NCBI RefSeq assembly: GCF_000685865.1 | Contig: NZ_JMKS01000006.1 | Coordinates: 124,001 to 188,000 of the forward strand | Length of the DNA stretch: 64,000 nucleotides | DNA from: Exiguobacterium antarcticum DSM 14480 | GTDB taxonomy: Bacteria; Bacillota; Bacilli; Exiguobacteriales; Exiguobacteriaceae | Direction of reading: 5' to 3' | Shown here: positions 58,970 through 64,000 of the stretch, in pieces | Layout of the letters: each line of letters opens with the position of its first letter | Position numbering within the stretch: position 1 is the first letter of the stretch | The notes under the pieces: generated by a model | Told to the model about the DNA's origin: nothing | The model's database searches: none | Seen by the model: only the letters and a program-made list of their open reading frames with translations | Translations under genes and position numbers: made by a program

Positions 58970-60494
58970 GGTGCTTCACCTCCTCGAGTTGTTGATAGAG
59001 AAACGATACCGGACGGAACAGTTGGTTTCGTTCCAAAAGTTCTTCTTCCTGAAACAATTCCAGCGGCGTCCCGTCAAACTGGACACGCTCCTCGCCGATG
59101 ACGACAACACGGTCGGCGTAACGTTGGACCAGCTCCATATCGTGCGTCACCATGATCACGGTCGTTCCTGCCTCCCGGGCTTGATGCAGCACGTCGATGA
59201 TGTGTGCCGTCGTCTCAGCGTCTTGTCCAAAGGTCGGTTCATCGAGCAACAAGACTGCTTTTCGTTCGAGTAACATCGTCGCGACACTCAACCGTCTTTT
59301 TTGTCCGAGACTGAGCGCGAGGGGAGACTGATCCGCGACATCGGTCAGTCGATAATGACGCAAGGCGGTCTGGACCCGTTCCGGATCAAAGGCGGCACAG
59401 CTGATGGCAAGTTCGTCCGCGACTGTCTGTTTGAGGAACTGGAAGTCCGGTTGCTGAAAAACAAATCCAACTTGTTGGTAATACGTCCGGTCCGCCCATT
59501 TCCGAAGCGGGGTGTCGAACAAACGGATATCGCCTTGGGACGGAAGCAATTTCGCCAGTGTCTCAAGGACCGTGCTTTTTCCAGCCCCGTTGCGTCCGAC
59601 GAGCATGATCCATTGACCGGAAAAGGTCGTCCATGAAAAATCGTTAAGAATCGTCCGTTTCCCCCGTTTGACACGGACCCGCGTCAGCTCAAATGTCCGC
59701 TCCGTTACAACCGCTCGACGTTCAACCGGACGTTTCTTCAGATGACAGGCTTGTCCGGACAGTTCCGGTAATGTCTCGAGCCCATATGGATAGAGGAGTG
59801 GCATCGCGATACCAAGCGCCAACATCACTTCCCGCTGTTGATGAAACACGTCATACGGCGTTCCGTCGAGCAACAAGCGACCGCCCCCAAAGACGAGTAC
59901 CCGGTCGGCAAACGTCACGCACTGATCGAGCTGATGTTCGATCAAAACGAGCGTCAAGTCGGGGTCATGATGCAATTCTTCAATCAGGTGCATCATCGTC
60001 CGTTGACCACTCGGGTCCAGTTGCGCCGTCGGTTCATCCAGCAATAAGATGTCCGGTTCAAGGGCAAGGACACAGGCCAAAGCGAGCCGTTGCTTCATCC
60101 CGCCGGAAAGTTCGGCAATCGGTGTCGTCAAGGCGAGATCAAGTCCGACCCGCGCTAACAGCAACTGGATCCGTCCCTCCATCTCACTGCGGGCAATCTG
60201 CCGATTCTCGAGACTAAAGGCGATTTCTGCCCCGACCGTCTGCATACAAAACTGATCGTCCGGTTGTTGGAACAAAATTCCGATCGTTCCCTCGGTCAAC
60301 CAGTGACCGGTGACATCTGCTTCAATCGTGTCCGGCAACAGACCGGCAAGGACGTGTAAAAAGGTCGTTTTGCCACTGCCGCTTGGACCGACGAGCAAGG
60401 TCGTTTCTCCTTTATCTATCGTGATCGACAAGTCGTGTAAGACCGGTGAATCCTGGTCGGGATAGTGGACTGACAGGTGCTCGCACTGCATCAT
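58935..60494 (-). CDS. ykoD: ECF transporter ATPase with two ABC domains (YkoD)
   Basis: A 519-residue protein with two ABC units. First unit: Walker A GPSGSGKTT (residues about 36-44), signature LSGGMKQRLALACV, Walker B ILLLDEPTAQLD. Second unit: Walker A GRNGAGKST (about 306-314), signature-like LSLGQKRRLSVATM, Walker B VLLLDEPTFGQD. Such fused ATPases power ECF-type vitamin uptake. It overlaps ykoE by 4 nt and ykoC by 35 nt. Confidence 0.92.
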   Translation of the reverse strand: MMQCEHLSVHYPDQDSPVLHDLSITIDKGETTLLVGPSGSGKTTFLHVLAGLLPDTIEADVTGHWLTEGTIGILFQQPDDQFCMQTVGAEIAFSLENRQIARSEMEGRIQLLLARVGLDLALTTPIAELSGGMKQRLALACVLALEPDILLLDEPTAQLDPSGQRTMMHLIEELHHDPDLTLVLIEHQLDQCVTFADRVLVFGGGRLLLDGTPYDVFHQQREVMLALGIAMPLLYPYGLETLPELSGQACHLKKRPVERRAVVTERTFELTRVRVKRGKRTILNDFSWTTFSGQWIMLVGRNGAGKSTVLETLAKLLPSQGDIRLFDTPLRKWADRTYYQQVGFVFQQPDFQFLKQTVADELAISCAAFDPERVQTALRHYRLTDVADQSPLALSLGQKRRLSVATMLLERKAVLLLDEPTFGQDAETTAHIIDVLHQAREAGTTVIMVTHDMELVQRYADRVVVIGEERVQFDGTPLELFQEEELLERNQLFRPVSFLYQQLEEVKHRAGKRHTAHAY

Positions 60495-61066
60495 GCGGCA
60501 CTCTGCTTCCGTTGCCGTCCGACCGCATAGCCGTTCAGTGTCCCTGTCTTGACGAGGGCGTCGACGATGATTTTCGCGAGTAAGCCGCCAAGCAGAGCAC
60601 CGCTGACAAGTTGTAAGGAAAACGTCAACAGCAGGGTCGTCGTCGTATAGTAGGCAAATCCATTCACGATGATGCTGTAGACCATACTTCCGACGGCGGC
60701 AAAAACACCGGACAACATCAAGGTGAACGTATTAAACGTCCGGTAGCCGAATATGGCAAAGGCAACTTCCGCTCCAATCCCTTGCGCCAGTCCGATTAAT
60801 AAAGCGGACAAGCCGAAATGACTACCGGTAAACAATTCGACGGCAGCGGCGACGACTTCCGCAATCAACGCCGCGCCCGGTTTTTGAATGATGTAGGCGA
60901 CTAGGGGACTGGCGATGACCCAGATGCCGAACATCCAGTTTGATCCGACCGGTCCGAAGATGGCCGAGATCGGCAACCATAACGTCGACCATCCTAAGTA
61001 AAGGACACCACAGGCGACCGCAAGCATCATCATGACGATGATTTCTTTCATTTTCCAACTGTTCAT
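60491..61066 (-). CDS. ykoE: Thiamine-precursor (HMP) ECF S component (YkoE)
   Basis: A 191-residue integral membrane protein with about six hydrophobic segments: substrate-binding S component of the YkoE family (hydroxymethylpyrimidine/thiamine). It follows a TPP riboswitch and is the first gene of ykoEDC. The start at 61066 has AAAGGAG 7 nt upstream; the longer frame to 61108 is in the leader. Confidence 0.9.
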   Translation of the reverse strand: MNSWKMKEIIVMMMLAVACGVLYLGWSTLWLPISAIFGPVGSNWMFGIWVIASPLVAYIIQKPGAALIAEVVAAAVELFTGSHFGLSALLIGLAQGIGAEVAFAIFGYRTFNTFTLMLSGVFAAVGSMVYSIIVNGFAYYTTTTLLLTFSLQLVSGALLGGLLAKIIVDALVKTGTLNGYAVGRQRKQSAA

Positions 61067-61107
61067 AATCACTTCTCCTTTGAATGCACACCCACAAAGA
61101 AACCACA

Positions 61108-61141
61108 AAAAGACCGCCCTCTATGAAAAGAGAGCGGTCGT
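61108..61141 (-). terminator. Riboswitch-controlled terminator
   Basis: CGACCGCTCTC / GAGgGCGGTC stem, followed on the minus strand by five T. It lies between the aptamer and ykoE. Confidence 0.8.
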
Positions 61142-61163
61142 GTAACCTGCTAGGCGCAGAAAA

Positions 61164-61262
61164 AGAGCACGATGATTCCGCTCCACTTTCCTACGCTAGT
61201 ATGAACTAGATCAGGTTCAAAGGGTCCGAAGTAAATCGTCTCAGCCAAATGGGCTCCCCTAG
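61164..61262 (-). promoter_or_regulatory. TPP riboswitch (THI box)
   Basis: The minus-strand RNA reads GGGGAGCCCATTTGGCTGAGA near the 5' end, then GGACCCTTTGAACCTGATC and TAGCGTAGGAAAGTGGAG; these are the conserved THI-box blocks CTGAGA, ACCTGATC and GCGTAGGgAAG. It precedes ykoEDC and a terminator, so thiamine pyrophosphate should switch transcription off. Confidence 0.95.
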
Positions 61263-61325
61263 TGGATGTGTAAATGATGTGTACCTTCTTCACTGTACGG
61301 CTGTCGCCCGGACTTGTCAATATAC

Positions 61326-61354
61326 ATAAAAAAACCCTCCACGAGGGGAGGGGA
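61326..61354 (-). terminator. Terminator after ctc
   Basis: CCCTCCCCTCGTGGAGGG stem followed on the minus strand by seven T. Confidence 0.85.
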
Positions 61355-61361
61355 GAAAAGA

Positions 61362-62030
61362 TTACTCTTTGTCTTCTTTGTTTTCTTCAGCTTGCTCTTC
61401 AGAAGTTTTTTCTGAATCATCTGCTGTATCCGCTTCAGCTGCTTGTGCCTCAGCTTCTTCGATTTCTTCAAGGTCAGCTTCAAGTGTCGATTCGACGACA
61501 GCTGCGACTTGAATGTCACCTTCTGTGACAACGCGGAAATCTTTTTCTTCCGGAAGATCAGCAACTGTAATTGAATCTCCGATTGCAAGATCCGTTACAT
61601 CAACTTCGATGCGTTCCGGTAATTTATCTGGTGTTGCTGCAACTGTTACTTTAAAGAGTGTTTGTGAAAGGAATCCGCCAAGTTTCGCGCCAGCCGATTC
61701 GCCGACAAGGACGATATCCGTTTCGACTTCTGTTTCTTCATCCATTTTAACTGCGATGAATTCCACGTGTTTGATTGTTGGTGTAAAGATGTCCATATCG
61801 AGCTTGTTGATCAACGTGTTGACTTTTTTGCCGCCGATTTGAAGGGCAACCAAGACGTTTTCACCGTGATCGCGGACGACTTTGACCAATTCTTTTTCAT
61901 CGAATGAAATCGGTGTGCTTTCCACTTTGTAACCATACACGACACCAAGAGCTTTTCCTTCATGACGTAATTGCTTTCTAAGTGAGCGTGGGCGTACTTC
62001 GCGTTCTTCTACTTTTAATGTTACTGACAT
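61362..62030 (-). CDS. ctc: 50S ribosomal protein L25 / general stress protein Ctc
   Basis: A 222-residue protein of the L25/TL5/Ctc family: the N-terminal 5S-rRNA-binding domain ([32 protein letters not shown]) plus the C-terminal beta domain ([33 protein letters not shown]) and a very acidic tail. It binds 5S rRNA. The start at 62030 is set 8 nt after GGGGG; the ATG at 62036 lies too near. A sigma-B-like promoter lies 220 nt upstream, matching the known general-stress control of ctc in Bacillus. Confidence 0.93.
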   Translation of the reverse strand: MSVTLKVEEREVRPRSLRKQLRHEGKALGVVYGYKVESTPISFDEKELVKVVRDHGENVLVALQIGGKKVNTLINKLDMDIFTPTIKHVEFIAVKMDEETEVETDIVLVGESAGAKLGGFLSQTLFKVTVAATPDKLPERIEVDVTDLAIGDSITVADLPEEKDFRVVTEGDIQVAAVVESTLEADLEEIEEAEAQAAEADTADDSEKTSEEQAEENKEDKE

Positions 62031-62036
62031 GTTCAT

Positions 62037-62249
62037 TTCCCCCTTGAATTTGGTATAGCTCTCAAAAGGTAATGAATGTAGGAGTGGAACAAGATGTTCC
62101 GGTACAGATAATCTACGAATGCTATTTCAAATTGATTTCATCGATAATGAAGATCTAAGTGAACAAGTAGCATTTCTCTCCCAGGTCATTACGCTGATAT
62201 TGAGAAAAAATGTTGAAAAGCGACCGTGTTGTACGGTGCTAATGTAGAT
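62037..62249 (-). other. Long ctc leader
   Basis: About 210 nt of transcribed leader between the sigma-B-like promoter and the ctc start. No gene is seen; it may hold another promoter nearer the gene, but none could be placed with confidence. Confidence 0.4.
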
Positions 62250-62275
62250 ATACCCCCGTTTTTCAAAAGTTAAAA
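62250..62275 (-). promoter_or_regulatory. Sigma-B-type promoter of ctc
   Basis: On the minus strand: TTTTAA (62275-62270), a 14-nt spacer and GGGTAT (62255-62250). The consensus is GTTTAA-N13/15-GGGTAT. The expected start point is near 62243. Confidence 0.75.
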
Positions 62276-62296
62276 CCTCTTTTTATGAATTTGATT

Positions 62297-62343
62297 GTCG
62301 AAAGACCTTCAAACCTGTTGATAGGCAACGGCTTGAAGGTCTT
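62297..62343. terminator. Terminator-like hairpin after SNF2 gene
   Basis: GAAAGACCTTCAA / TTGAAGGTCTTTC stem with a 20-nt loop. A T-run follows on the plus strand, a weaker one on the minus strand. Confidence 0.6.
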
Positions 62344-62376
62344 TCATTTTTTTGAGATTTTCTTCTGTTTCCGTTG

Positions 62377-64000
62377 TTAATCGGCTGATGGATCGACTGA
62401 AACAGGGGAATCGAGCAGACGGACGAGTTCACGAATCGTTAAAATATCCGGCTTTTGGTCCGACAAGACGGCATCGATCATCGTTGCCTTTCGGTCCTGC
62501 AATTCCGCCATCTTTTCCTCGATCGTCCCGGTCATCAATAACTTGATTACTTCAACCGGCGATTGCTGTCCCAAGCGGTGGGCCCGGTCAGCCGCTTGTT
62601 GTTCGACGGCCGGATTCCACCAACTGTCATATAAAATCACGGTATCCGCTGTCGCCAGGTTCAGACCGGTTCCGCCGGCCTTTAAGGAAATCAAAAATAA
62701 GTCGACTTCGCCGGCATTGAACCGGTCACACATCAATACCCGGTCTTCCACCGGCGTCTCACCCGTCAGCAAAAAGTGCTTAAGCTGCCTCTCCGCCAGC
62801 CGTTCTTGGATTCGTCCGAGCATCTTCGTATACTGGGAAAAAATCAACAGCCGATGTCCGGCTGCTAGTTTTTCTTCAATCAACATCAACAATCGTTCCA
62901 GTTTCGTCGATTCACCGGTATACCCGTCGATAAATAACGCCGGATCACAGCAAATCTGCCGCAACCGGGTCAAACCGGCAAGCAGCTTGATCCGGTCCTC
63001 GCGTTTCGTTTCATCAAGATGACTCAACGTTTCTAGTTGCAGTTTCGCCAAGTAGGAAGCATAAAGTTTTTTCTGCGTCGGACCGAGCTCTGTATAATGG
63101 TGGACAATCTGTTTTTGCGGTAAATCCTGCAAGACTTCGGCTTTTGTCCGTCGCATCAAAAATGGTCGAACGAATCGTTTGATCTCGTCGTGCGACCACG
63201 TTTGAAACGTCTGTAAGTCCGGCAGCAAGGAGGGGAAGATGACCCGGAAAATCGACCAGAGATCATCGGTCCGGTTTTCGAGCGGTGTGCCGGTCAACGC
63301 AAAGCGGCGTTTCGCCCGGAGCTTGCGCAATCGGACAGCTGTCTCGGACGTCGGATTTTTCATCTGTTGTGCCTCATCAAAAATAGCGACGTCATATTCG
63401 ACGGTTTGGTGGGCCTCGATATCTGCCCGTAAGGACGGGTAGGAAATTAGAAAAATCCCGTCTGCTGGTAACGTCTCGAGTCGGGTCAACCGTTGTTTCC
63501 GTGCTCCGTTCAACAGGTGAACCGTTCTTGCCGGTGCAAATCGTGCCAGTTCCGCCTGCCAATTATGGAGCAGGGAGGCAGGTGCGACAATCAACATCCG
63601 GCCCGGCGGAAGCGTCTCGAGATACCCGATCGCTTGGATCGTCTTCCCGAGCCCCATCTCATCGGCTAAAATCCCGTGTCCGTCATGTCCGGCGAGATTC
63701 GCCATGAACTGAATCCCTGCCCGTTGATACGGATACAAGGAGTGGTCGAGCGTCTCCGGGAATGTCAGATAAACACCTGTTCCGTTTTTCAGTTCGAGCC
63801 ACCGTTCTGTCAATTGTTTATGGACGTGCAAGAAGGAGGCTCCGACCAAATGTTTGAGGTTCGGCAGGGCCGGCGTCCGGAGAATCGCTTCAAGCTTGTC
63901 TTGTTCCGCTGCTTCGAGTTGCCGGAACACACGTTGCAACTGTTCAAACGCCCGGGTCTCAAACGAGACAAACTGACCGCTCCGCAATCGGTGATAGGTC
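62377..64000 (-). CDS. SNF2-family DEAD/DEAH helicase, partial (5' end outside window)
   Basis: The reading frame is open to the window edge (position 63999), so at least 541 residues are the C-terminal part of a Swi2/Snf2 ATPase. The helicase core is visible: motif I DEMGLGKTIQA, motif Ia LIVAPASLLHNW, motif II DEAQQMKN (Walker B, DEAQ), motif III LTGTPLENR, and the C-terminal RecA domain with FSQYTKMLGRI, FLISLKAGGTGLNLATADTVI and DRAHRLGQ. Full family length is usually 900-1100 residues with an N-terminal SWIM zinc domain. The TTG at 63987 is not a likely start. It acts on DNA-protein complexes such as RNA polymerase or nucleoid proteins. Confidence 0.9.
   Translation of the reverse strand, partial: TYHRLRSGQFVSFETRAFEQLQRVFRQLEAAEQDKLEAILRTPALPNLKHLVGASFLHVHKQLTERWLELKNGTGVYLTFPETLDHSLYPYQRAGIQFMANLAGHDGHGILADEMGLGKTIQAIGYLETLPPGRMLIVAPASLLHNWQAELARFAPARTVHLLNGARKQRLTRLETLPADGIFLISYPSLRADIEAHQTVEYDVAIFDEAQQMKNPTSETAVRLRKLRAKRRFALTGTPLENRTDDLWSIFRVIFPSLLPDLQTFQTWSHDEIKRFVRPFLMRRTKAEVLQDLPQKQIVHHYTELGPTQKKLYASYLAKLQLETLSHLDETKREDRIKLLAGLTRLRQICCDPALFIDGYTGESTKLERLLMLIEEKLAAGHRLLIFSQYTKMLGRIQERLAERQLKHFLLTGETPVEDRVLMCDRFNAGEVDLFLISLKAGGTGLNLATADTVILYDSWWNPAVEQQAADRAHRLGQQSPVEVIKLLMTGTIEEKMAELQDRKATMIDAVLSDQKPDILTIRELVRLLDSPVSVDPSAD

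Noticed and set aside
1-64000. CRISPR array, tRNA or rRNA genes
   Set aside because: No regularly spaced repeats and no tRNA-like cloverleaf or rRNA sequence were recognised on reading both strands; a dedicated scan was not possible.

Overview
The window looks like a chromosomal segment from a low-to-moderate GC Firmicute of the Bacillales, most likely Exiguobacterium or a close relative. The basis is strong Shine-Dalgarno sequences (AGGAGG-type), frequent GTG/TTG starts, lipoproteins with L-x-G-C lipoboxes, and Bacillus-type loci: a TPP-riboswitch ykoEDC thiamine-precursor transporter, ctc (L25) behind a sigma-B-like promoter, and a divergent ywnA/ywnB pair. No rRNA, tRNA or CRISPR array was seen. 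The genus is an inference from gene style, not a database match.

Layout. 1-8006: small metabolic and regulatory genes (MBL hydrolase, VOC protein, PAS-MCP, MFS exporter with its ArsR regulator, SRPBCC protein, beta-propeller-like lipoprotein, PadR/DUF4188 pair). 8007-15736: an accessory island of three insertion sequences (IS30, ISL3, IS21) surrounding one very AT-rich gene for a 919-residue PHP-phosphoesterase/SMC-like ATPase (TrlF type), the best candidate for a defence system. 15736-38710: core-like genes with short operons, including two APH-fold kinases, a K+ channel beside a ClC channel, two ABC transporters, an ECF sigma/anti-sigma pair, a pair of alpha/beta hydrolases and a diguanylate cyclase. 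38713-40621: a frameshifted resolvase-like pseudogene and an IS3 element. 40724-53029: ywnBA, an orphan ABC ATPase, oxidoreductases, a dead SDR gene, many small hypothetical proteins and tandem paralogous lipoproteins. 53135-55520: a second IS3 element nested in a decayed IS1595-like transposase gene. 55523-64000: GNAT, hydrolase, FAD oxidoreductase, ykoCDE with its riboswitch, ctc and the 3' part of an SNF2 helicase that runs off the window.

Gene erosion is a theme. One lipoprotein has a single in-frame amber codon while its paralogue 13 kb away is intact. An SDR gene has a premature stop, a frameshift and a deletion. A resolvase-like gene has a frameshift. An ABC ATPase carries a damaged Walker A loop next to its permease, while an intact close paralogue lies 14 kb away with no permease of its own. 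A HAD-family gene has lost its nucleophile motif. A lipoprotein gene has no standard start codon and seems to use ATC or ATT. These are single-sequence observations, so sequencing error is the main alternative for each.

Regulatory DNA that can be read directly includes twin 13-bp palindromes before padR, a TTAACCGGTTAA palindrome before the ArsR gene, a Fur-like 10+10 bp inverted repeat between a YxlEFG-like ABC operon and its divergent regulator, an ECF-type promoter (TGAAAC-N16-CAGTCT) before the sigma factor, a sigma-B-type promoter (TTTTAA-N14-GGGTAT) before ctc, A-AAA-AAG frameshift sites in both IS3 elements, and the THI-box riboswitch with its terminator.
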